Shown here: positions 36,468 through 45,492 of the stretch, one piece after another
Position numbering within the stretch: position 1 is the first letter of the stretch
Layout: each line of letters starts with the position of its first letter
Assembly (NCBI GenBank): GCA_038522945.1
Contig: JBCBJV010000013.1
Location: 1 to 64,000, forward strand
Length of the DNA stretch: 64,000 bases
Source of the DNA: MED-G105 sp038522945
Lineage (GTDB): Bacteria; Pseudomonadota; Alphaproteobacteria; Caulobacterales; Parvularculaceae
Direction: 5' to 3'
Position numbers and translations under genes: made by a program
Notes under the pieces: generated by a model
What the model was told of the DNA's origin: nothing
What the model saw: only the letters and a program-made list of their open reading frames with translations
The model's database searches: none

Positions 36468-37498
36468 CCCTTTGGCCATTCTCGTCACGACGGCAGCCAA
36501 GCGCGAAAGAGACACGCGCTATCGATCGTCAGTCTCGTGACGAAATTTCACCTCGATCCGGCCACCGTTCAGCTGTTAGCGCCACGCTGATCCGCGGTGA
36601 GGCGGAAGCTGCAGCGGGCAGCCTGCCCGCCTTGCTGGCCGAGGCCCGACGTCTCGCTCAGACCATCAGCACCGGTCTCCATGGACGACGTCAGGCAGGT
36701 CCCGGTGAAACATTTTGGCAGCACCGTCCTTATGCTTTCGGCGATCCGGTGAGCACAATCGACTGGAGGCAATCGGCACGAAGCGCAGACCGATATTATG
36801 TGCGCCAGTTTGAATGGGAGAGTTCCGCGCCCGTTTGGATCTGGCGGGACCCTTCTGCATCCCTTGATTGGCAATCTTCGAGTAAGGTCCCATTGAAATC
36901 ACAGCGTACGGATGTTTTGGTGACGGCGCTTGCTATCCTTTTGTCAGAAGCGGGGGAACGCATTGCCCTTTTCCCTAACGCCGACGGCACGCCCGCCCGT
37001 TTTTTCCATGGCCGAAGGGCACCTGAGCGCGTCCTGGAAGCCTTGCTCATGCCATCTGTTTCCACCGGCAAGGACAAAGCGGCATCCATCAAGCCGGACG
37101 CCCCCGCGATCATCCCTGATGTGCGCGTTGGGGCAACGGCCATCCTTGTTAGTGACTATCTATTCCCAACAAAGACACTGCGCACCATGCTGTCCGCGCT
37201 CACCGGGCGGGGCGCCCGGTGCGTCCTTGCCCGGATTGTTGATCCGGCTGAAGAAGACTTTCCGTTCGAGGGACGCGTAGAGTTTGAAGACATCGAAACC
37301 CCCGACCGGCTTATTCTGGGGGCCGCCGACCGGGCCCAAAGCGACTATCGCCGCGCATTTGCTGCCCACCGCGACGGCCTCCAAGCGACCGCCCAGAGTT
37401 TCGGCGCGCCGCTCATTCATCACCGCACGGATATGCCCGCCTCTCAAGCGCTCTTGGGTCTTTACGGCGCGATCGCGGGAACCAAAGCGCTTCAGTAA
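36464..37498 (+). CDS. DUF58 domain protein
   Basis: 344 residues, overlapping the moxR end by 4 bases. The DUF58 core is visible as ETFWQHRPYAFGDPVSTIDW, followed by RQSARSADRYYVRQFEWES and a vWA-like region with a degenerate metal site. DUF58 proteins nearly always follow moxR and probably present the ATPase with its partner. No signal peptide; the N-terminus is Arg/Ser-rich. Confidence 0.9.
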   Translation: MTLWPFSSRRQPSAKETRAIDRQSRDEISPRSGHRSAVSATLIRGEAEAAAGSLPALLAEARRLAQTISTGLHGRRQAGPGETFWQHRPYAFGDPVSTIDWRQSARSADRYYVRQFEWESSAPVWIWRDPSASLDWQSSSKVPLKSQRTDVLVTALAILLSEAGERIALFPNADGTPARFFHGRRAPERVLEALLMPSVSTGKDKAASIKPDAPAIIPDVRVGATAILVSDYLFPTKTLRTMLSALTGRGARCVLARIVDPAEEDFPFEGRVEFEDIETPDRLILGAADRAQSDYRRAFAAHRDGLQATAQSFGAPLIHHRTDMPASQALLGLYGAIAGTKALQ

Positions 37499-37540
37499 CC
37501 TCACATCCCACAACAGTTTTCAGGTCAGATACCCTCTTTT

Positions 37541-40489
37541 ATGTTCGGCCCTTTGAGTTTCACCTCCCCATTGCTGCTCGGCGCCCTTGTGGTGCTGCCA
37601 TTGATCTGGCTGATCCTAAGCTCAACACCGCCCTCGCCGCGGCGGACCTCATTTCCGGCATTCGTCATTCTGCGGGAAGTTCAGCAAAAAGAAGAAACGC
37701 CCCAGCGTACCCCCTGGTGGCTGACCGTCTTGCGCTTGTTAATCGCCGCACTGATTATCACCGGCCTTGCTGGTCCCATCCTCAATGCCCCGGCACCCAC
37801 TGAGACGCCACGAGCGAAACTCGTCGTCATAGATAACTCATGGCATGCAGCACCAAACTGGCGGGATTTTGAGCGCGCAATGGCAAAAATCATCGCCGAA
37901 GCAAGGTCCGACGGAAAACCGGTCTATTTGCTTGCCACCGCGGCGAGCGAGGCGAGACAGGTGGAAGGCCCGCTCACCATCGCAGAACTGAGCGAACGCG
38001 CCCGCGGGCTTGTCCCTACGGCCCTTGACCCGGACTATGTGGCGTCAAGCAATCTTTTGTCGGAAACGATCAGCGGGGCCGGGCCTAATTCTGAATTTGC
38101 TTCCGGTGCTGATATCCGATGGTTGACCGATGGATTAGAGCATCCGGGTGCTGATGACTTTCTGACCCAACTGAAGAGCCTCGGCACTGTGCGTGTATTT
38201 GCAAGCCGGGGCGACAGCCCGCCAATGCTGGCGCCAGCCATTCTCCAAACACGTACCGGCCCCGTCGATGGCACATCCCGCCTTACCGCACCGGCCGCCC
38301 GGGCGGTTAAAGTTGTACGGGCCAAGGCGGCAGGCACAAGGGAAGTTGAACTGACAGCCTTTGGGCGCAGCGGGCGCCCGCTTACTTCCGCAAAGACCAC
38401 CCTTGACCCGGGTGTCCGCGAGGCACGGGTGGTGTTCGATTTACCGCCAGCTCTGCGCAATGAGGTCTTCCAGGTCAAGATCAACGGAACTTCGTCAGCG
38501 GGCGCGGTACGCCTCGCCGATAGCCGTGAACGTCAGGCAACCATCGGTATTCTCGGAGCCCGCGAGACCGATGGCGATGATCTTCTTTCCGGCCCATACT
38601 ATATCCAGCAAGCCCTCAGCCCATTTGCGTCATTTTTTGAAGGCGATCTTGACGATCTAATCCAAGCAGATGTCTCCGTGGTGATCCTCGACGATGTGGG
38701 GCGTCTGCGCCCGGACGATGTGGAGACATTGACGTCGTGGATCGAGGGCGGCGGCGTTCTTATCCGGTTTGCCGGCCCCTCCCTCGCCGACGCCGCACAG
38801 GACATCAAACCCGCTTTGCTCCCGGTTCCCCTTCGCGGGGGAGGCCGCGCTTTTGGTGGGGCACTTTCCTGGGAGACACCGCAACCGCTCGGCGGCTTTG
38901 CCCCGGATGGTCCGTTTGCAGAGCTAAATGTACCGGAGGATGTGCTTATCAAACGCCAGGTTCTGGCGCTGCCCGGCGCAGAGACAAGCAACGCCACGTG
39001 GGCACAACTGGAAGACGGAACCCCGCTCGTCACTGGCCAGCCCCTTGGCCTTGGCACCCTTGCGCTGGTCCATGTGACCGCAACACCGGACTGGTCAGAT
39101 TTGCCTTTGTCCGGCATTTTTGTGGACATGCTGAGGAAACTTGTCTTTCTGGCGGAACGTGCCCCAACCACCTCCAATGACCAAACGTCGGCGCGTGTGT
39201 TCCCCTACCGATTGCTAGACGGGTATGGCGCACTTCGTCCGCCAGCAGATGATGCCCGAGGGATAGATCTTGCCGCGATTGCCAGCTCATCTGTCGAGAG
39301 CGATGACACAAACAATGACACAACCGATGCAACTGCCGAGGATATGATCCTGCCCGGTCTTTATGGGGCCCCGGAAGCGCCGTTCGCTGTCAATGTCATT
39401 AAATCCGGCGAGACGCTTCAGCCGATTGCTCTTGAAGGGGTCACCATCGAGCCCTTTTCCAGTACGCCGCCCCAACGGTTCGGGCCTGGCCTCTTGGCCG
39501 TTGCCCTTGGTCTGTTCCTGGTGGACGCCATTGCCGCGCTCTTTCTTGCTGGGAAGCTACGCCCCTCAACAACGCCTAAGCCAACAACGCCTAAGCCAAC
39601 AACGCCTAAGCCAACAACGCCTAAGCCAACAACGCCTAAGCCTGGCACGAAAAGTGCGACTGCAAGCGTGGTCGCGATGACTTTATGTACGCTTGTTCTT
39701 ACTATGATGAGCACACCAAGCTTTGCACAATCGACGCCAGCCGAACCCTTAGGGGCAGAAATCAGTAGCAAGACAGTGGACGCGACGCTAACCACCCGGC
39801 TTGCCTTTATCCGATCAGGAGATGCCCGCACGGACCGGGTGACAGAGCTGGGGCTCACTGCCTTGTCGGATGAACTCAACCGACGCACGTCGTTCGAGCC
39901 TATCACCCCGGTGGCTGTCGACCCGGAGATTGATGACTTGTCGGTCTACCCCATTTTATACTGGCCAATCGTTGCGGATACCCCTGTCCCTTCCTCCACT
40001 GCTCTTGCCAATCTGGAGAATTTCCTGCGGTTTGGTGGGCTCATCATTTTCGATACCCGCGATGACGAACGCGCCGCCATCGGTCTTCAGACCCCTGAGC
40101 GTCAAGCGCTACAGAACATTTTGCGCAACATCGATACACCGCCGCTCACCCCTCTGGAGCCGGGGCATGTCCTTAGCCGATCATTTTACTTGGTAGATGA
40201 CCTCTTTGGACGGACCAATTCAACCGAGATCTGGGTCGAGGCCGGCCGTGAGACGAATGACCGCGTCACCTCCATGATCATCGGCGGGCGCGACTGGGTC
40301 GGTGCCTGGGCCCGCCAGGCGGGTAGCCGAGGCCTGAACCAGCCTTTAATGCCCATGTCCCGCGGCGGCGAGAGACTGCGCGAGCTTTCCTATCGGGCGG
40401 GCATCAATATCGTTATGGTTGCCCTCACCGGGAACTATAAGTCTGACCAGGTTCACACGCCAATCCTGCTGAAGCGGCTTGGTCGATGA
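37541..40489 (+). CDS. BatA-like membrane protein with C-terminal DUF4159 domain
   Basis: 982 residues. The N-terminus (MFGPLSFTSPLLLGALVVL) is the BatA/aerotolerance type with two transmembrane helices, then a vWA-like fold with a degenerate site (VVIDNSWHAAPNW). A transmembrane segment near residue 650 is followed by five exact TTPKP repeats. A second hydrophobic, signal-peptide-like stretch (VVAMTLCTLVLTMMSTPSFA) precedes the DUF4159 domain (YPILYWPIVADTPVPSST onward). The layout suggests the C-terminal domain is delivered to the periplasm. It sits 42 bases after the DUF58 gene and overlaps the next gene by 4 bases. Confidence 0.88.
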   Translation: MFGPLSFTSPLLLGALVVLPLIWLILSSTPPSPRRTSFPAFVILREVQQKEETPQRTPWWLTVLRLLIAALIITGLAGPILNAPAPTETPRAKLVVIDNSWHAAPNWRDFERAMAKIIAEARSDGKPVYLLATAASEARQVEGPLTIAELSERARGLVPTALDPDYVASSNLLSETISGAGPNSEFASGADIRWLTDGLEHPGADDFLTQLKSLGTVRVFASRGDSPPMLAPAILQTRTGPVDGTSRLTAPAARAVKVVRAKAAGTREVELTAFGRSGRPLTSAKTTLDPGVREARVVFDLPPALRNEVFQVKINGTSSAGAVRLADSRERQATIGILGARETDGDDLLSGPYYIQQALSPFASFFEGDLDDLIQADVSVVILDDVGRLRPDDVETLTSWIEGGGVLIRFAGPSLADAAQDIKPALLPVPLRGGGRAFGGALSWETPQPLGGFAPDGPFAELNVPEDVLIKRQVLALPGAETSNATWAQLEDGTPLVTGQPLGLGTLALVHVTATPDWSDLPLSGIFVDMLRKLVFLAERAPTTSNDQTSARVFPYRLLDGYGALRPPADDARGIDLAAIASSSVESDDTNNDTTDATAEDMILPGLYGAPEAPFAVNVIKSGETLQPIALEGVTIEPFSSTPPQRFGPGLLAVALGLFLVDAIAALFLAGKLRPSTTPKPTTPKPTTPKPTTPKPTTPKPGTKSATASVVAMTLCTLVLTMMSTPSFAQSTPAEPLGAEISSKTVDATLTTRLAFIRSGDARTDRVTELGLTALSDELNRRTSFEPITPVAVDPEIDDLSVYPILYWPIVADTPVPSSTALANLENFLRFGGLIIFDTRDDERAAIGLQTPERQALQNILRNIDTPPLTPLEPGHVLSRSFYLVDDLFGRTNSTEIWVEAGRETNDRVTSMIIGGRDWVGAWARQAGSRGLNQPLMPMSRGGERLRELSYRAGINIVMVALTGNYKSDQVHTPILLKRLGR
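39568..39642 (+). repeat. Five perfect 15-bp tandem repeats encoding TTPKP
   Basis: The unit AACAACGCCTAAGCC occurs five times without a single mismatch. It encodes a Thr-Pro-Lys-Pro linker between the transmembrane part and the DUF4159 part. Since 15 is divisible by three, copy-number change would alter linker length without a frameshift. Nucleotide identity of all copies points to recent expansion. Confidence 0.97.
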
Positions 40490-42627
40490 GCAATACGATT
40501 GTCTTTTCACCGGACCTTCCCCCGGCAGTCTTGTTTGGTTTTGCCGGGCTCGCTCTCTTGTTCGCTGGGTACTTTATCCTCCGTAGTCCGATCGCCGGCC
40601 TGTTACGGGCGCTCGCGCTTGCGGCGCTCTTTGCCTTACTGGCCAACCCTCTCGTGCAAGAAGGTGAAGAAACGCCCCTTGCCGACATTGCCGTGATCCT
40701 CACCGACACGTCCGCCAGTCAAGGCCTTGGGACGCGGAACGAGGATACGGCACGACTGGCTGAGGACTTGAAGACCAAACTTGAAGGCACCGACGGCATT
40801 GAGGTGATCGAAGAAACTGTCGGCACGGAAGAAACAAGCGATATTGGCGACGGGCTCTCACGGCTCCTCGGTGATTTGCCACGCGGTCGGCTCGGCGCTG
40901 TCTTTGTTGTTACCGATGGCCAAAGTACCGATGACCTGAATGTATCTGGCATCGGCAATGACATCCCTGTGCATACGGTCCTCACCGGCAGATCCGGTGA
41001 GCGCGATCGAAAGCTATCCCTCGTTGAGGCGCCGCGATATGGTCTCTTGAACGAACCCGTCACCGTCAGTTTTCGCATAGACGATGTTACCCTCGGTGAT
41101 ACCCCCATAGAGACGGGCGAACCTGCAACCGTCAGCCTGCGTGTGAATGGCACAGAGGTCTTGCGTGATACTGTCCCGGTAGGCGCAGAGATCCAGTTTC
41201 CCGCTCCCCTCGACCGGCCAGGCAACACCATCATCGAGCTAGAGGTTTCAAGCCTTGAGGGCGAACTCACGGATCGGAACAATCTTGCAATCTTGCCAAT
41301 TTCGGTGATCCGCGATCGGCTACGCGTCCTTTTGATTTCCGGCGAACCCCATCCTGGCGAACGGGCCTGGCGCAATCTCTTAAAATCTGACCCGGCGATT
41401 GATCTGGTTCACTTCACGATCCTGCGCCCGATTGAAAAAGCCCAAAGCGATAACGCGCTGGAACGGGAACTGGCGCTAATTGAGTTTCCCCAGGACGAGC
41501 TCTTTATCGAAAAACTCGCCGAATTCGATCTGATCGTTTTTGATCGGTACACGTATCGTGGTGTCATGAATGCTTTTCACTTCGACAATATCTCTCGGTT
41601 TGTCGAAAATGGCGGCGCGGTACTGGTCTCATCAGGGCCTGAGTTTGTTGGGCCGTTCAGTCTCTCAGCGCGGCGAAACTTTGGGTACATTCTTCCCGTC
41701 GAGCCCGGCGCGTCTGTCGACGCCCGTGCTTACCGCCCCGAGATCACCGAGGTCGGCGAGCGTCACCCGGTAACCCGCGGTCTACCGGAGGAAGACATTT
41801 GGGGCCGTTGGCTTAGGATCGTCCCTGTCCGCAAACGCAGCGGGACAACCTTGATGACCGGGCCTGACGATCAGCCACTACTGGTCCTTGACCGCGTTGG
41901 CAAAGGACGCGCCGGTGTCCTGGCATCGGACCATGTCTGGCTCTGGGCACGCGGCTTTGACGGCGGTGGTCCCCATACAGAACTTTTGCGGCGCGTTGCC
42001 CACTGGCTGATGAAAGAACCTGACCTGGAAGAAAACCAGCTTCAGCTCCAGGGGACAGACGATACCCTGACCATCACTTATTCGACCCTTGACGGGTCTC
42101 GCCTGCCCGTTGCCCTCACCCTACCCGATGGCACAAGCCAGATCATCGAAATGCGCGAGCCGATTCAACCGACTGGGCCGGGCGAGAGTTCAGAAAGTAC
42201 AGCAGACGATACACCAGAAGACGTGTCATCTTTTGAATCAGCCTCCCGCACCACCCTGAAGGATATGCCCCCCGGCCTTTACCGGGCGCGGGCGGGCGAG
42301 CTTTTTGCGGTTGGCACTGTTGGCCTTGGCACGAGTACGGAGCTTCGTGACGTTGTCGCGACGCCGAGCCTCTTTGAGCCTCTCGCCGAAAAGACCGGCG
42401 CCGGTCTATTTCAGCCTCTCACCGACGGCAACGCATCTCCGGCTATCCGCCGGATCGACGCTGGGCGCACACGACGCAGTGGGGACCGCTGGGCTGGCGT
42501 TCTGGAACGCAAAGCCAAGCGCGTTCAAAACCTAACCAGCCGGCCTTTTCTGCCGGAGTGGGTCTGGCTGGCATTAATCGGTTTTCTGCTTATCGGGGCC
42601 TGGCTCGTAGAAAGCCGGCGTATATAG
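40486..42627 (+). CDS. Large membrane protein with glutamine-amidotransferase-like fold (MoxR operon)
   Basis: 713 residues, overlapping the DUF4159 gene by 4 bases. Two N-terminal transmembrane helices (AVLFGFAGLALLFAGYFILR and the LLRALALAALFALLANPLV stretch) precede a vWA-like part (IAVILTDTSASQGL, GAVFVVTDGQST). A class I glutamine-amidotransferase-like domain follows (LRVLLISGEPHPGERAWRN, FVENGGAVLVSSGPEFVG). One transmembrane helix is at the extreme C-terminus (WVWLALIGFLLIGAWLVE). Such proteins end MoxR operons in many alphaproteobacteria, but the role is unknown. Confidence 0.85.
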   Translation: MSNTIVFSPDLPPAVLFGFAGLALLFAGYFILRSPIAGLLRALALAALFALLANPLVQEGEETPLADIAVILTDTSASQGLGTRNEDTARLAEDLKTKLEGTDGIEVIEETVGTEETSDIGDGLSRLLGDLPRGRLGAVFVVTDGQSTDDLNVSGIGNDIPVHTVLTGRSGERDRKLSLVEAPRYGLLNEPVTVSFRIDDVTLGDTPIETGEPATVSLRVNGTEVLRDTVPVGAEIQFPAPLDRPGNTIIELEVSSLEGELTDRNNLAILPISVIRDRLRVLLISGEPHPGERAWRNLLKSDPAIDLVHFTILRPIEKAQSDNALERELALIEFPQDELFIEKLAEFDLIVFDRYTYRGVMNAFHFDNISRFVENGGAVLVSSGPEFVGPFSLSARRNFGYILPVEPGASVDARAYRPEITEVGERHPVTRGLPEEDIWGRWLRIVPVRKRSGTTLMTGPDDQPLLVLDRVGKGRAGVLASDHVWLWARGFDGGGPHTELLRRVAHWLMKEPDLEENQLQLQGTDDTLTITYSTLDGSRLPVALTLPDGTSQIIEMREPIQPTGPGESSESTADDTPEDVSSFESASRTTLKDMPPGLYRARAGELFAVGTVGLGTSTELRDVVATPSLFEPLAEKTGAGLFQPLTDGNASPAIRRIDAGRTRRSGDRWAGVLERKAKRVQNLTSRPFLPEWVWLALIGFLLIGAWLVESRRI

Positions 42628-42655
42628 GTTTCACAACAGTCGTCCTTCCGAAAAA

Positions 42656-43597
42656 CTAGGGCCGGTCGGCGCCCCCGCAATTCGCCTGAAGTTCTATCGC
42701 CTTTTCCGCGAATGCTTTGCCCAGTGTCACATAGTCATCAGACTGATAGTGCCATCTGTCCGGCAGAAATGTGAAATCCTCAGTCGCTGTCACGATCGCT
42801 GCACAGGGATCATTTTTGATAAAATCGTGCTGAGCTGTTTGGACCTCTCGGGCAAATGTCATCACCCGCGTTTCTGGCGTCGAGCCAGAATCCTGGATTT
42901 GACCGATCACCACCGGCAAATCGTCTGAGCGAAACGCTGCCCGGAAAAGATCCATCAAGCGTTTCAAGTTGCGGTCATAGTTCGTCGCCGCCGCTTCATT
43001 ATCATAGGCGTCAGCTTCTCCTTGCATCCAGATGATGGCGGCTGGAACCAACACATCCGCTTTGCCATCACCGTCAATATCGGAAATCCCCATCGCCTGG
43101 TCGATCGCGGTCAACGCGTTATCATACTGGTTCCGCCGGTTTTTCTTTGCATAGTCCGGATCCCACGAACCATAGCCGGACACACCATCGATCAAGCCCG
43201 TCCCACCGCGCGAGTATTTGATGATGGCGACATTCTTCCCATTTTGTGCCTTTGAAACTGCATGACCGAAGGAGAGCTCCGGACCAAACCGCTCAGTGAG
43301 CATCAGATTGTCTGCATCTGTGTCAAAGCCGGTCCCATGCCCCGGAGAAAGTTTGACCCATTTCCCGATCCCGCCCTGGTCGGTGCCATCCTCAACAGTC
43401 TTGCCGTGAAAAATCAGCACATTTTCCTGAGGTTTTTTCAAACTTTTCGGAAGGTCCGCGTTGAAACCGTACCCATCCATGTTGGATTGCCCACCTAAAA
43501 AGTAGACATGGTAGATTGTCCGGTCGTCGCTGGCGACCGCCATGCTTGGCCAGGCAATGGTCGTCAGTACGCCAAGCAAATGAAGGACAAGTCTCAT
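42656..43597 (-). CDS. Exported carbohydrate esterase, SASA (sialate O-acetylesterase-like) family
   Basis: 313 residues with a signal peptide (MRLVLHLLGVLTTIAWPSMA). The SGNH-like blocks are visible: block I YFLGGQSNMDGYG (nucleophile Ser in GQSNM), block III IWMQGEADAYD, and the final DRWHYQ segment (Asp/His). It should remove acetyl groups from a glycan in the periplasm; the substrate is unknown. It lies apart from its neighbours, convergent with the MoxR operon. Confidence 0.85.
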   Translation of the reverse strand: MRLVLHLLGVLTTIAWPSMAVASDDRTIYHVYFLGGQSNMDGYGFNADLPKSLKKPQENVLIFHGKTVEDGTDQGGIGKWVKLSPGHGTGFDTDADNLMLTERFGPELSFGHAVSKAQNGKNVAIIKYSRGGTGLIDGVSGYGSWDPDYAKKNRRNQYDNALTAIDQAMGISDIDGDGKADVLVPAAIIWMQGEADAYDNEAAATNYDRNLKRLMDLFRAAFRSDDLPVVIGQIQDSGSTPETRVMTFAREVQTAQHDFIKNDPCAAIVTATEDFTFLPDRWHYQSDDYVTLGKAFAEKAIELQANCGGADRP

Positions 43598-43647
43598 GAA
43601 TTAACGCTTTCTCCAAATGCCACGATCAGGCAAGCGTGGCAAAATGA

Positions 43648-44562
43648 CTAGAGTGCACGGTCGAACAATGCGAGCATCCGTTCCCATGCTCTTTCGGCCT
43701 GAGGCTCATCATAGACGCGCGAGTCCGGCGGGCACCAACCATGAAGCGTGCCTTCGTAAACTTCGATCTCAGCTGGAATGCCTGCTGCTTCATAGGCGGC
43801 GATCAGCTTGTCTTTCACATCGGGGCTGCGTTCGTGATCGTTTTCCGCCACTGCATGAAGCACCTGCGCTTGGGTCTTCGGGATCAACAGATGCGGGCTG
43901 TCATCATTGTCAGTGTACAGTCCACCACCATGGAAGGACGCGGCTGCCTTCACCCGGCCGGGAACCGCCGCAGCGGTGCGCATAATCAACGGACCGCCCA
44001 TGCAATAGCCCGCCGTGCCGACGCCGCGTGCTGTATCCACCTGCTTTTGAGCATCCATGAAAGAAATGTAAGACGTCGCGTCGGAGATGGCGGCTTCCTG
44101 GGTGAGCTTTCTCGCCATGCCTCTCAGAAATTGTCGCGTATCCGGATCGGAGAACTGGGCATCGGGACCGACTACCGGCGCCGGCAAGTCTCGGTAAAAC
44201 GGGTTTACAACGAGCACGGAGTATCCTGCGGCCGCAAGGCGTTTGCCCATGGCTTCAAACGCAGGGCGCAAACCGCGAATATCGGGCCACATCAAGATAC
44301 CCGGGTGGCTGCCCTCGGCAGGGTGGACAAAGTAACTGTCGGAGACGCCATTTGGCATCTCGACATTCACACGCGTTTCCGTGACCGGTGTCGCTGCTAA
44401 AGCGCCAGGCGCCACAAGGCCAGATAAGATCGCCCCGGCACTAAGCGCAGAAAACCTGCGACGGTCCATGGTCAGGCTATTTGATGCGCCCTCCTGTAAG
44501 CCGCCACGTTGGCTGTGGTGCAACGCGGCTTCAATGTCTTTTTCTGTCAGCTCATCACACAT
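43648..44562 (-). CDS. Dienelactone hydrolase family protein, Tat-exported
   Basis: 304 residues. After an N-terminal extension of about 31 residues there is a twin-arginine signal (DRRRFSALSAGAILSGLV ending in ALAA). The alpha/beta hydrolase part has the Cys nucleophile in GTAGYCMGG, the Asp in AENDHER and the His in TLHGWCPP, as in DLH-family enzymes. The substrate is unknown. The start is supported by AAAGG 9 bases upstream; related proteins also begin MCDE. Confidence 0.86.
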   Translation of the reverse strand: MCDELTEKDIEAALHHSQRGGLQEGASNSLTMDRRRFSALSAGAILSGLVAPGALAATPVTETRVNVEMPNGVSDSYFVHPAEGSHPGILMWPDIRGLRPAFEAMGKRLAAAGYSVLVVNPFYRDLPAPVVGPDAQFSDPDTRQFLRGMARKLTQEAAISDATSYISFMDAQKQVDTARGVGTAGYCMGGPLIMRTAAAVPGRVKAAASFHGGGLYTDNDDSPHLLIPKTQAQVLHAVAENDHERSPDVKDKLIAAYEAAGIPAEIEVYEGTLHGWCPPDSRVYDEPQAERAWERMLALFDRAL

Positions 44563-44781
44563 CGGGGCAGCCTTTCATCAGTGGTTAATCGCAGGAAAGC
44601 ATTCAAATTAATGCTATTGGTTTAAGCGCTCTGCAAGGCCCACGCGATAACAATCGCTTAAGGCTGGTGCTGAGAACCCCTCACCCCAGTTCATTGACAA
44701 TTGCCATACCGGCGCGCTGACGGCACGGGAGAAGGGTTCTCCCCCCGCTTTCGGCAGCGTTCTCAAGGGAGGGAGCCCCCT

Positions 44782-45456
44782 GTGCCGCCACAAGAAAGCC
44801 ATGAGCAGCAAGCTCAAGAGGCAACAAAAAAACCCAAACGTAGCCCGCTTGCCGGGTGGCTCGGCGGCAAACGCTCTTCTCGCCAGGATGAGGAGTTGCC
44901 TGAAATGGACATCAAGCGTGGTCTAAATCGAGCACTGCGCCTTGCCGGTGGTCAGTCGAGTGAGCGACGTACCGAAGGCGCTCCGACCGAAAACCTGCGA
45001 GATATCCTCACTTGCATCGAGGCCGCGTTATTTTCCATTGATGAGATTCGAGATGTCATCGAGCAGGCCTATGAAATTGCCCTTTCTGCCCAAGATATAG
45101 AAGACGTCGCGGCAAAATCTCTTCTGGCGGAAAGCTATGACGAGCTGCGCCTTTCAATTAATGCCGTTATCGATGCCGTTGACGGGCCTGCCGCTCAACT
45201 GGTGGGCAAGCAACAGCGTGCCCTGGAGATTAAGCTCGGAGGTCAGGCTCACTATACCGTCTCGCCAATTCGGCTCGATGTTTCCACAAAAGGCCTAAAC
45301 TTGAGCCCACCGCGCGATGCCTTTTCCACCGAAGAGGAAGTGATCGGGGTCATCGATGAACTTGACCGTGCCCTGACAAAAGCTGACAGGGCCGCCGCGG
45401 ACTATGTACGCGATGCCCAGTTCCTGATTGCACGCTTGGAAGCAGAAGCGGCCTAG
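44782..45456 (+). CDS. Uncharacterised protein with flagellin-D1-like helical pattern
   Basis: About 224 residues from a GTG at 44782 with a strong GGAGGGAG 7 bases upstream; an upstream in-frame start at 44701 has no such site. The order is a basic, Lys/Arg-rich disordered N-terminus of about 55 residues, then helical segments (IEAALFSIDEIRDVIEQAYE, YDELRLSINAVIDAVDG) that look like the D1 core of flagellins, then a C-terminal helix (EVIGVIDELDRALTKADRAA). No signal peptide. No function can be assigned; similarity to flagellin is by pattern only. Confidence 0.7.
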   Translation: MPPQESHEQQAQEATKKPKRSPLAGWLGGKRSSRQDEELPEMDIKRGLNRALRLAGGQSSERRTEGAPTENLRDILTCIEAALFSIDEIRDVIEQAYEIALSAQDIEDVAAKSLLAESYDELRLSINAVIDAVDGPAAQLVGKQQRALEIKLGGQAHYTVSPIRLDVSTKGLNLSPPRDAFSTEEEVIGVIDELDRALTKADRAAADYVRDAQFLIARLEAEAA

Positions 45457-45492
45457 CGCCCACGCCGCTCTTCGGAGAACACTTCACCCAGC

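Noticed and set aside
39568..39642. CRISPR-like array
   Set aside because: The 15-bp units are contiguous with no spacers and are part of an open reading frame.
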